Of a DNA stretch of 64,000 nt, positions 12,813 through 22,076 are shown piece after piece; position 1 is the first letter of the stretch; the number at the start of each line of letters is the position of its first letter. A program made the position numbers and the translations under genes. The stretch is taken from the NCBI GenBank assembly GCA_003008705.1, contig PDUO01000003.1:1310793-1374792 (forward strand). The letters run 5' to 3'. Below the pieces are notes generated by a model, which was given only the letters and a program-made list of their open reading frames with translations, was not told where the DNA came from and did not search any database. The stretch is from Pezicula radicicola. Its lineage: Eukaryota; Ascomycota; Leotiomycetes; Helotiales; Dermateaceae.

Positions 12813-13352
12813 TGATGATACATTAGGGCGTGGCCGGCTTTGCTATTGGGGGAGTAGAGGAGTTGGCATTGCTCATTTGAAGGGATTGCAAATTGCAACA
12901 GGTTGGCTACGAACATATCACGACTTTATGCTTAGTATGTGTATATTCAAGAGGCAGAGGCTTGTTGGCTTCTTGCAGTAAAGATGCAATAATACAATTG
13001 ATAGACTACGACTACCTGCAAAAGGTGAGCCGAGCACGTTTGATGTTGTGGCGCCATTGTAAAATCCACAAAATCGGCGACATCACTTCATGAACTAGTT
13101 TTCAACTGAAGTATTAGAATTTCGCCTCTATTTGAAGCGAGAATATCGTTTCTTTACCATCATCAATTCGAAATCCTGTAAGAGAACGATGCGCAATTGA
13201 ACCCGACGCGACCTGAGGTGGCAAATATCCATCACAAGGCTGACACTCATATGGGCTGTGCAGGGGCAACTTCGCGCTAGCGACGAGGCTCAAATTTATC
13301 CTAGGAGCTACTTATTCGCACTCGCTCATACACGTTCCCATCGTCAACAAAC
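12813..13352. other. Intergenic spacer (PAC1 3' flank / splicing-factor 5' flank)
   Basis: About 540 bp with no supportable gene. A short frame inside it contains a WD-like string (LLASCSKDAIIQLIDY) but it has no partner repeats and no gene model around it. Confidence 0.5.
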
Positions 13353-16037
13353 ATGTCTTCGATGCATGCATTTGCACAGGGCTCGTCCTCTGATGATTCC
13401 GATTCAGACAATGACGACTTTCTGCATCCATCGGCCGACCCAAATGCAGACGAATTCGCCGACTACAATCCACGCAAGAGGCGTCGCACAGGTCGTGATG
13501 CAAAGGAGAGCGCTGCCCTGGGAGTCTTTGGTTCGGAGAGTGAAGATGAAGGACACGGGAAGAGGTGGAAGAAGAAGAATTTAAGGGGGAAGGGAATGGC
13601 TTTTATGAGCGCAGGTCAAAAGCAGGTTGATGACGAGGATGGATATGGCGAGGAGGAAGAGGAAGACGTAGATATGGATATGGGGGATGTAGAGGATGCG
13701 GAGGATGATGAAGAAACAGAAGCTCCTCGAGCAGGCCTTGGTATGGGTGCCCGAGGTCTAGGTTTCCAAAGTCCTGCCCCATCAAAGCAGAAACCTATAT
13801 CCAATATGGGAACACCTCTCGGCCGGGGGTTTGTACCGTCCTCTGCAGCTGTGCCGATTTTACGCGATTTTGACGATGAAAAGTCTTCTACACCAAGAGT
13901 GCCACAGCGAAGCGCATTCGAAACTCCCCAGAAGGGGACGCCAAAGGGGCTCTCCTTCGCCGAGAGACAAATGGCTAAGATGGGCTATAAACAAGGCCAG
14001 GGTCTTGGAAAGGAAGGTCAGGGCCGAGCAGCACCAATTGAAGTTAAGCTTCGTCCAATGGGTGTGGGTATAGGTGCTGTACGCGAAAAGTCACAACAGG
14101 AGAAGGAAGAAGAGAAACGTCAAGCGAGGCTGAAGGGTGTAAAATATGAAGACTCAGACGAAGAGCGGAAGAAGATTCGTCGAAAGCCTAAAGGAAGTGG
14201 AACCAGCAGTGGCATGAGTACACCGCGACGAGCTCCAAAGCCCAAATTTCAGACATTGGAAGAAGTCCAAAAATCAGCCCCTGGATTACATATACCTGAA
14301 TCATACGCATCAATTCTGGACATGACTGGCCCAGAAAGAAAGCTATTGACCTCTGCAGCTGGGCTTTCAACCCCAACAACTCCAAGTGCGGAGACGGTAG
14401 AACAAAAGGAACAGAAGGAACATATGAAACTAGCACGAAGAGCTCAGATGGAAATAGAGTCATTTGGTCAGCAGTGGATTAATCTCCAGGAGCGGAAACA
14501 ATGGATTGACGAGCAGCTGCGTCAAGAACAGAAAATGCTCGAGCAAGAAAAAAGAGAATTTGATCAATTTAGCGCTTTCGCGACGACTGTCCAAGGATTA
14601 TCACAAGCTGCTCAGGACGGTCAGTGGGACCCTATCGTTGCAATACTGAGGCAAGCAGAGAATCTTGCGTTGTCAGACGTTAGCGATGAATTGTCTAATA
14701 TCGCCGTGGCCGCTGTTCATCCTTTTCTAAGGCAGTCTATACAAGGCTGGCAGCCGCTTGATGATCCGAAGCTTAATGGAATGGCACCAACACTCCGCGG
14801 CGTTCGGCATATCATTGGAGCAACATCAAGCAGCCAAGAAATTGATTTGTTAGTAGCTGGTAGTTCTCATCGGAACCGTGTGAAAGCTACCACACCATAT
14901 GAGACTATGATCTACCAGATCATATTCCCGAAGCTCGTATCTTCTGTTCCAAACTGGAAAGTACATGATGCTGCTCCTATGCAAGCTCTTTTAGAAGCAT
15001 GGGATGGGCTTTTGCCAGAGTTCGTTCGTGCTCAGCTTCTACAAGCTATAGTGAATAAGCTGGATGAAGCAGTGTCTTCCTGGAATCCAAGAAAGAAGCG
15101 ACACCACGAACTACCACATCTGTGGCTTTTCCCTTGGCTACAGTACCTACCAGCATATCATACTGACCCCAAAAGCACGACGGGTCTTGTCAGCAATGTC
15201 AAGAGGAAATTTAGGCAATTAATTGATGCGTGGGATTTCAGTCGTGGTGTTGTACCAGGTCTTCAGCAGTGGCGACAAGTGCTCTGCTCAGAAGTCAAAA
15301 ATGACCACTGGACTCCACTGATTATGAACCATGTCTTACCAAGCATGGCAAAGTGGCTGAAGGTCAATTTTGAGGTAGCGCCTGAAGACCAAGCAGAAAA
15401 GTTGCCTGCTCTCCAAAGTATCTTCGGCTGGAAGGATATCCTTACAGATCGTGTAGTGGGTCAAGTAATTGTTGAGGTCGTTTTCCCTATGTGGCACGAC
15501 ATTCTCCACCAGTGGCTGACAAAAGTTGGCCCCAACGAGGAAATTGGACAGTGGTTTGAATGGTGGCGAGATGAAGTCTTCCCACCTGGAATCAAGCATC
15601 TCAAATCTATTGACCAAGAATTCGAAAAGGGCCTTGACATGATAAATACAGCGCTTGATCTAGGCTCGAAAGCCGCCACAGACCTTCCAGCACCGATCCA
15701 AACTACGAATGTGGGAAATCGAACATTACCACATCTCCCTATCCCAGCTCAGGTACCAGTTGTTCAAGAAGCCACTTTCAGGGACAAGATCGAGGATTGG
15801 TGCACCGAAAACGAACTGCAATTCTTGCCCGAGAAGAAGGTTCTGCATGCAGCTGGTCCGCTTTTCAGGATCACGGCCGCTGGCAATGGAAAGAATGGAA
15901 CACTGGTATATTTCAAGGGCGACAGTATATGGGCTATGCGTAAAGGGGAGGGGAAGGGCGATGTCAAGATTGGTTGGGAGAGTGCAGATGCTAGAGATGC
16001 ATTATTGGGTATGGCTTGGAATAATGTCAAGTCGTAA
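13353..16037 (+). CDS. G-patch splicing factor, TFIP11/Ntr1 (Spp382) family
   Basis: A single uninterrupted exon encodes 894 residues from ATG at 13353. The N-terminus is acidic and Asp/Ser/Glu-rich (TIP_N-like: SSDDSDSDNDDF and a KRRRTG nuclear-localisation patch). The G-patch lies at about residues 200-246, with FAERQMAKMGYKQGQGLGKE and the expected spaced glycines. A charged coiled-coil stretch follows near 355-405 and then a long helical GCFC-type region to about residue 760. Family members recruit and activate the DEAH helicase Prp43 through the G-patch to take apart the intron-lariat spliceosome in the nucleus. Length and domain order fit the family. I assign the family firmly and the exact yeast orthologue (Ntr1) with less certainty. 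Confidence 0.9.
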   Translation: MSSMHAFAQGSSSDDSDSDNDDFLHPSADPNADEFADYNPRKRRRTGRDAKESAALGVFGSESEDEGHGKRWKKKNLRGKGMAFMSAGQKQVDDEDGYGEEEEEDVDMDMGDVEDAEDDEETEAPRAGLGMGARGLGFQSPAPSKQKPISNMGTPLGRGFVPSSAAVPILRDFDDEKSSTPRVPQRSAFETPQKGTPKGLSFAERQMAKMGYKQGQGLGKEGQGRAAPIEVKLRPMGVGIGAVREKSQQEKEEEKRQARLKGVKYEDSDEERKKIRRKPKGSGTSSGMSTPRRAPKPKFQTLEEVQKSAPGLHIPESYASILDMTGPERKLLTSAAGLSTPTTPSAETVEQKEQKEHMKLARRAQMEIESFGQQWINLQERKQWIDEQLRQEQKMLEQEKREFDQFSAFATTVQGLSQAAQDGQWDPIVAILRQAENLALSDVSDELSNIAVAAVHPFLRQSIQGWQPLDDPKLNGMAPTLRGVRHIIGATSSSQEIDLLVAGSSHRNRVKATTPYETMIYQIIFPKLVSSVPNWKVHDAAPMQALLEAWDGLLPEFVRAQLLQAIVNKLDEAVSSWNPRKKRHHELPHLWLFPWLQYLPAYHTDPKSTTGLVSNVKRKFRQLIDAWDFSRGVVPGLQQWRQVLCSEVKNDHWTPLIMNHVLPSMAKWLKVNFEVAPEDQAEKLPALQSIFGWKDILTDRVVGQVIVEVVFPMWHDILHQWLTKVGPNEEIGQWFEWWRDEVFPPGIKHLKSIDQEFEKGLDMINTALDLGSKAATDLPAPIQTTNVGNRTLPHLPIPAQVPVVQEATFRDKIEDWCTENELQFLPEKKVLHAAGPLFRITAAGNGKNGTLVYFKGDSIWAMRKGEGKGDVKIGWESADARDALLGMAWNNVKS

Positions 16038-18162
16038 CTTTCAAGCTTCTAAACTTCTGGGATGGAGATGGGATCCGAAGGGGGAGTGACATTGCCAAAA
16101 TCGCATGCATCAACCTTGTTCCGTTTCATCAATTGAAATTACAACACCGAACCTGTGATTCATCTACCGTTCTCTTGAGACAATAAATCCACTAATTCAT
16201 GTGAGTATCCACGAACCCTTCTTCGTAATTGTGATATTCCAGATGCTAATAATGTTTCAACTCCATTGATGATGCGAGATAATTTCAATCGCTCAACTGC
16301 ATACCATGCTTCCAGCCTTCCAAGCATGCAAGGCTTTACTCAAGATCGCCAACGCCATCCCAACCCATAAAAGAACACCAAAATTCTCCACACCCATCCC
16401 TCCCGCCATGCATCCTGCTCAAACTCAACATTTGCGTCATTATCTCCGTCTCCCGGCTCCATCCATTTCCAGACCTTTTCCTCCCCTGCCAAAGTCAGCT
16501 GAGGAGGTTCCTCTACTTGCGACATAATCAAACTCACAATCCATCTCGTTCACTTTGCGGGGGCACCTGAAATTCCCCGGCACTGCTCCCCTGAAAATAG
16601 GTAGGACATGATTGCCGTTCATTCATATGATCCAGCTGTCCATTGATACCCCAGACGATAGCGTGGTGCTTGCTGGGTGGGGAGTTTCCGGTCGCTAATA
16701 TTATAAACGTTGCCGGTATGGCAATCAATGGTAATGTTTTCAAGGCTGCTGTAGACATGACTTTTCTTGGCTCAAATAGATTTAAATTTGTAGCAGATAT
16801 TTTGCAAAAGTTTAGTTGAATAGTGAGGGTAGCTGTACAGACGAGGTAAAGTGCTTATAGGTACGGAGTACATCTTGCGGGGGGTAGAGATATTTATAGG
16901 TTGGGGGAGATAAATCTTACGATCAGGCGGAACAAATTTGATGAATTGGAATGGATTGGGTGTTGTAGTGGTAAATCGAAAGATAGTCACTGGCGAGGAG
17001 ACCATGTCAGGCCATTTGTGTCGTGATCTTCAACGCCAGATCGCCCCCGCCCGGCTCGCTCCATACCTAGCTAACATTGGAATCTGGAGATATGGCGTCA
17101 CCACAGTACTGCACCTTGCTGAAACCTCCTGAATGAGTTTCAGAAAAAATGCTCTTCGGCACTTGTTGGTGGGTATTTTTGGTGTTTGTTGAGAAAGGCG
17201 AGTTTGTTAAGTCCACCTGCCGCAAAGCACCACCACCATTTTACACCCTGCGGAGCCTCCGATTCTCTTCGCTATTATTTATATAATATTCATGGACGAT
17301 GAGGATTGCTAAACAACATATCGGCTCAAATATTATTTATAACGCGACATGTTCACATACGGCGCCACCGCGGCTTTAGTGAGCCTATCCATCCTTACTT
17401 GTTCTTTCTGAAGCTTGTGTTTTTAACTTTTGGCTAGAGATCTCAAGAAAGAATGCTTTACTTCTTATAAACTTTTACTTTGGAATTTTGGTGCCTTTGT
17501 ACAGGTCTTTAATACCTGGAGCTACTCGGGGGTTGGAATGGGCGCGTCTGCGAGGGCGGGCCTGAGTTGAGCCGTAGAAGGAGAAATTTGAGCCAGGCTC
17601 CTGCCGAAGTTTTCCTAGGATAGCAATGTTGAATCCCAGTTATAAATTCATCTTGCAAGCACGGCAATGTTCTCCGGAGTTTCATCATTCAATTCGATTT
17701 CGTATTGTTGACGGTTGATAAAGGTGCCCTAGGATATGGCATCGAAGTATTCCGAATAATAACCAAGGAGATATTTGAGGCATAGAATCTTGGCCTTTTC
17801 CATTTACAACTAGTTACCTCAAGAGAGAATGCATTGGTTTTTACGATTATTACTCTATTATTTTCTAGGTTGGTATTAGTTCTGTAAATGCAGGTTCTTC
17901 GTACACCTGTCAACTGGATTGGCAAGTTGCAGCCGCGCCAAATGACAAGAGTTCTTGTCTTTTAAAAATCCTTCACCTGTTTCAACAAGCTTTAAAATCA
18001 AATATCGGAATCAAGTGAGTTAGCTCAATAAGTCAGTTACTCAATTCAAGTGGATTGCAGGAGTATAAAAAGACCTTGTGCTCCTGGTGGCCGTGTTTTG
18101 TCAGTCACGTAACTATAATATTTTTGTTGCATATCATCATTCCCTGGACTGTTACCGTAACT
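16038..18162. other. Intergenic region with weak coding signals
   Basis: No gene can be modelled with confidence. A minus-strand pair of frames at 16758-16340 (a hydrophobic N-terminal start beginning MSTAALKTLPLIAIPATF, then an acidic segment ending in WVWRILVFFYGLGW) could be a small spliced membrane protein, but I cannot fix its intron. From 17.2 kb on the DNA is AT-rich. At 18010-18060 it carries copies of the TCAAGTGAGTTA-type degenerate repeat. Confidence 0.4.
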
Positions 18163-18376
18163 GGGTCCTGATACATGTTGTAGCGCTTTGGGCTCACTGC
18201 TCTGTTAGGTATCTAAGTCGAAAACAAGTCAGCTATTTAAATCAAGTTACCCAATTCAAGTGAGTTACCTAAATCAAGTGGATTGCCTTTTAAGTTACTT
18301 ATATTAAAAAATGTTGACAGAACTTACGTGGCATTGTTCAAATATCAATTTTGGCATTGTACACGTATCAGGACCC
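18163..18376. mobile_element. hAT-like MITE, copy 1
   Basis: A 214-bp non-coding element starts GGGTCCTGATAC and ends with the exact complement GTATCAGGACCC. The flanking 8-bp words are CCGTAACT on the left and CCGTAAAT on the right, a target duplication with one mismatch, which is the hAT hallmark size. Compared with copy 2 at 21148-21386 the left arm lacks about 27 bp just inside the first 12 bp. Internal sequence (GTAGCGCTTTGGGC, the GGCATTGTTCAAATATCAAT block) is shared with copy 2. It carries degenerate AAGTGAGTTACC repeats internally. No transposase is encoded. Confidence 0.85.
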
Positions 18377-19682
18377 CCGTAAATGCTCATTCATCGTGCG
18401 ATATGCAACAAATTATCCACTGCTAGCAGCGACAGTTTTCGTGACAGTCCTCTGATGTGCAACAAAACTTTAGTAGTTATGTGACAGGAACTGCATTGAG
18501 CGATTGTACCTTCCGTACGGAATATTCCACAGTTTCTATAAGGTGAACCGCCCGTCAAGAGGCCAAGCCAAGTGCTTAGACAAGTCAGTGATCGATATCT
18601 TGTGTCCAGTCTCAGCCTCAAAACATGTCAATTTGGGACAATACCCGTAATCAAATATCTTGGAGAATTGATGGTCCTCTGAATGCTACTAGCGTGATAT
18701 TTACTATCAACTTATTCTTTAGCCTTGAGATCGTCACCCTAATCTTAGATGTCCGTGGAAATAGGTTTGCGGCATTGAATCGACGAGAGTTCAAGTTACC
18801 AACTATCCTTCACCTCTGCATGCCAAATAGGGGCTAATTGAAGAAGTAACAAAGCAGCTTATATTGGTCAGGTCTTTTGGATTGGTACGCTGGTGTTTCC
18901 TGCTTCCACCGCTCCTTCCTCTTGATCTAACTTCTTCTGAACTGTCTTGAACTTGCAGCAGTTGGTGAAAACTCACAGCCACGAGACAAGGTGCTCTGTC
19001 GTTCTAGCTTGTTGTCCATACAAATATTAGGCTAATTGCGGGTTGACATCTCGCGCCGTCGCGTATCGCTTATTCTTAGGCGGAATCTCGAAACTGTGCT
19101 TCTCCTTCAGTTCTCACAGACTCGAGGTCTAGATGTTGTTTCCCAAATTCAAATACCAAATCTCCAAAGCGCCACGTCGCCCTAGGTTCTCACTGTTCCT
19201 ATCTTCATTGATAGCGCCCGTGGCATAAGACCCTTCCGCCACCAAGATATGTCTATATTGGCAAGAAAAAGAGTTTTCGGGGCACAGGTGCCGTACCATT
19301 GTACCAGCAAGACTCAGTCTGGACTCAGCATTTTCTTTGGAGAAAGAGAACGGAAATCAGTACCTCCGTTCCTCCTAAGTCTAGAGAAGACAATACCAAT
19401 GTCTTCACTCGATATCAAGGTGAGCCGTTACCCGTCGAGCCTTGCCTAGAAATTATTCCGAACTACTGATATTTACTGATGCGAAATCTAGATTCACAAA
19501 CCTCAATATCTCCGAGAAACGCAGTATGATCAAACTGGAATTTGAGGGTCAAGTGACAGACGATTTCACCGATGCCAGAGTGTATATATGCTCAGTAGTT
19601 GTCGCCTTGATTCCTTCATCAGCTTCTTTCACTACTCTCATTAACAACAAAGTTAACCAACATAATTAACAGCAACCTTTCA
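18377..19682. other. Intergenic spacer upstream of the secreted-protein pseudogene
   Basis: I see no supportable gene. Short frames at 18391-18621, 18625-18837 and 19249-19449 lack domains and flanking exons. The final 150 bp before 19683 (CACTACTCTCATTAACAAC context) probably belongs to the promoter and leader of the downstream pseudogene. Confidence 0.45.
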
Positions 19683-20711
19683 ATGGCTCCATTTTTCAAG
19701 CTTCTCTTGCTTGCTCTATGCGCTCCCCTCGCCAATTCTCGACCTCTCGAAGTAGAGCGGAGAGATGCAGATCAAAACTTGCTCGAGAGGGACATCATCC
19801 CCACGGATGTGATTGTCACAAACTACTTTACTAGTACTATTGTCGTCAACGCAGCAAGGACGAACTACATTCCGACTTCTGTAATGACTACACAGACCGT
19901 TACTCGCCATACTCAAGTCACCACCAGCGTTACGCGCTAGTCGCAAATCACTCAGACTGTACTTTACCATACACAAACCACCCAAACGGTCACATATCAC
20001 TCGCAAACAACAGTTCCTGTGATTTATCACTCCCACTCTGCGACGACTAACGTAAGGGTCGCAAACGTTTGGTCTACTTTCACTGGCACCCAAACCTTCA
20101 TCCAGCCATCGAACAATTTTTACGTATACCACGCTCACCTAGAGTTCAGCACAGACAGCAATAGCGTTACAAGCGGGACGACGGCAACAAGTTCAGGCAC
20201 GACAAGTACATCATCCTGTGCCGCTGCCTCAGCCACGCTAACCAACGGGGACTTCGATCTCGGTACCAGTTTCCCCATAGGTTAGAACTTGACATACCCC
20301 AGCATCGCCAACGCGGTATTTTCAGCGGTAAGCCAAGCCGCAACAGGATCAAAAGTTGGAAACCATTTGTACATATTTCCTCCTCCATACTATACAGGCC
20401 AAAAGAAATGAATCAACTAACATTCTCCTAGAGCCCGTAACATCCCCACCATCGGTAACTCAGCAATAACACCCATATCTCTCGGTCAAACCATCAGCAT
20501 CTGCCCAGGAATATCATACACAATAACCGCATACGCACAAAGCGGAAACTCTTTATCCTCATACCATCTCCAAGTTTGCTTAGATACACAATGTAGTAAA
20601 TTGAAGCTTGAAACTGGTAGTTATACCACGGTTTCAACGACGGGAGTTGCTGCTACTAGTGGGAAGGCGAATGTGATTTTGAATACTTTTGTGACAGCAT
20701 TTTTAAATTGA
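19683..20711 (+). pseudogene. Secreted Thr/Ser-rich repeat protein with two in-frame stops
   Basis: Reading two exons (19683-20368 and 20432-20711, intron 63 nt with AACTAAC branch point) gives a 321-codon frame interrupted by TAG at 19938-19940 and TAG at 20283-20285. The frame is otherwise continuous. It starts with a signal peptide (MAPFFKLLLLALCAPLANS), then a pro-like segment with an RR pair. Degenerate repeats of the type TQTVTxHTQTT lie at residues about 65-120, then a Ser/Thr/Gly linker. The C-terminal domain begins CAAASATLTNGDFDLGTSF and resembles the jelly-roll modules with an NGDFE-like start seen in fungal cell-wall or secreted proteins. That comparison is from memory. The second stop sits after GTSFPIG, where related modules have a Trp, consistent with TGG to TAG. 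Codon readthrough or sequencing error cannot be excluded. Confidence 0.75.
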
Positions 20712-21147
20712 CGCTTCCTAACACGGTTTATATTGATAATGTTGGAATTAGCGCTGTGGGATCTTGAAAAGTTGTAGGGGAAGAATGGAGGGAATGGGGT
20801 GATGTTAAATAGAAAGGAGATTCGGGTGGTTTGAAGATATTTTTAATTTGGTTTGGATAACGGTTAGAAAGGTGGTTTAGTTTATAGACGTTCCTTCTTG
20901 CCTAATAGACATTAGAACATATTCTTTGGAATGCTGTCACTGTTAGATACGTAAGTACTGCGACAATTGTTTTTAAGAGATTATTTTAAATAGTTATCCG
21001 GTGAACTATTAAGATGGAACAGACTTATTTGAGTAACTGGCTTGGGTTGAGCAACTAACTTATTTAAGTTACTCACTTGATTTGATCTAAGGAACTATTA
21101 CTTAATACAGTTGGCTGCTTGAGGTACGGGAACATAAAGTTATTAAC
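20712..21147. other. AT-rich spacer with degenerate TAACTCACTTG repeats
   Basis: No gene. The segment 21031-21125 carries several copies of the dispersed degenerate motif (GAGTAACTGGCTTGGGTTGAG, ACTCACTTGATTTGAT) directly before the MITE at 21148. Confidence 0.5.
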
Positions 21148-21386
21148 GAGTCCTAATACGTGCATAATGCTGTAATTAATATTTGACACATGTTTTAGCG
21201 CTTTAGGCTTACTACTCTATTAGGTATCTAAATAAAGTAAGCTACTTAAGTCGAAAATAAGTAAGTTTCTAGAGTTATAGGAAACTATTGTTATGCCTTT
21301 TTTATTACTACTTTATTAAAATACTAGCAGAAATGACGTAGCATTGTTCAAATATCAATCTTAGCATTGTACACGTATCAGGACCC
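21148..21386. mobile_element. hAT-like MITE, copy 2, with perfect 8-bp target duplication
   Basis: A 239-bp element is flanked on both sides by TTATTAAC (21140-21147 and 21387-21394), a perfect 8-bp duplication. The left terminus GAGTCCTAATACGTGCATAA pairs with the right terminus, which ends GTACACGTATCAGGACCC. The inverted arms span about 38 bp, and most mismatches are G/A or C/T. The interior matches copy 1 (18163-18376) in the same orientation, again with mainly transition differences (for example GGCTCACTGCTCTGTTAGG versus GGCTTACTACTCTATTAGG). It is non-coding, so it must have been moved by an hAT transposase supplied elsewhere. Confidence 0.92.
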
Positions 21387-21394
21387 TTATTAAC

Positions 21395-22076
21395 CAAGTT
21401 CTAGACATGACGGGTACTTGAATCTTAAACTAGTTATCTTCTGTCCTGCCCTCTTAAATCTCCGGAGTAGACAATGCGCTAGCACCCCACCCGTTTTTGT
21501 TCTTGTTGACCAGGGCCCTGGTTTGACAGCTGTCAGCCCTCTTTTTTTTTTTGAAGAGCTACTTTTCATAAGCAGTGAGTGCATTTATGCCTTGAGATTC
21601 CACCGGAATGTGAAAATTCTCACACCCACCTAAAGATTGATGAAGTTTCGAACGCTCCGAAATGGGTTAAAATCAAGTCAGAGTGAAATCATCTGCGAGA
21701 GAGATACTAGAATAGTCTTGTAATTCCATTTACCTAATCGCCAAGCCCGCTCTCTGCAATGATGCTGACCAGAAGTATAAATAAAAAAAAGGATTGTACG
21801 CCATGCCCAAACCCCTTCCCACCCACACGCCATTTCGTTGCAACGAAGTAAAAAGAGCGACGCCATAAACACCGTTATGATAAGTGAACGAAAAAGCAAA
21901 TAAACACCTACTCATGAATGATTTCCCAGTCCTAAGCCATCCCAATATCATCTCAAAACGTTGCTTTCGTAATACCTTGGTCCGCCGTTGGTATTTTATC
22001 TCAAAATAAATGCTGTTTAGATCTTCTCCACGCATGCAATCGTCGGCCCGTCCTTGCCGTTTCTACTACCAGTTGT
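21395..22076. other. 3' flank of CDC24
   Basis: Between the MITE and the CDC24 stop codon I see no supportable gene. Small minus-strand frames at 21678-22035 overlap the probable 3' UTR of CDC24 and have no domain content. Confidence 0.45.

Noticed and set aside
12893..13093. Short frame with WD-like string LLASCSKDAIIQLIDY after PAC1
   Set aside because: One isolated WD-like string with no other repeats and no credible exon partners; PAC1 already has seven repeats and a stop at 12812.
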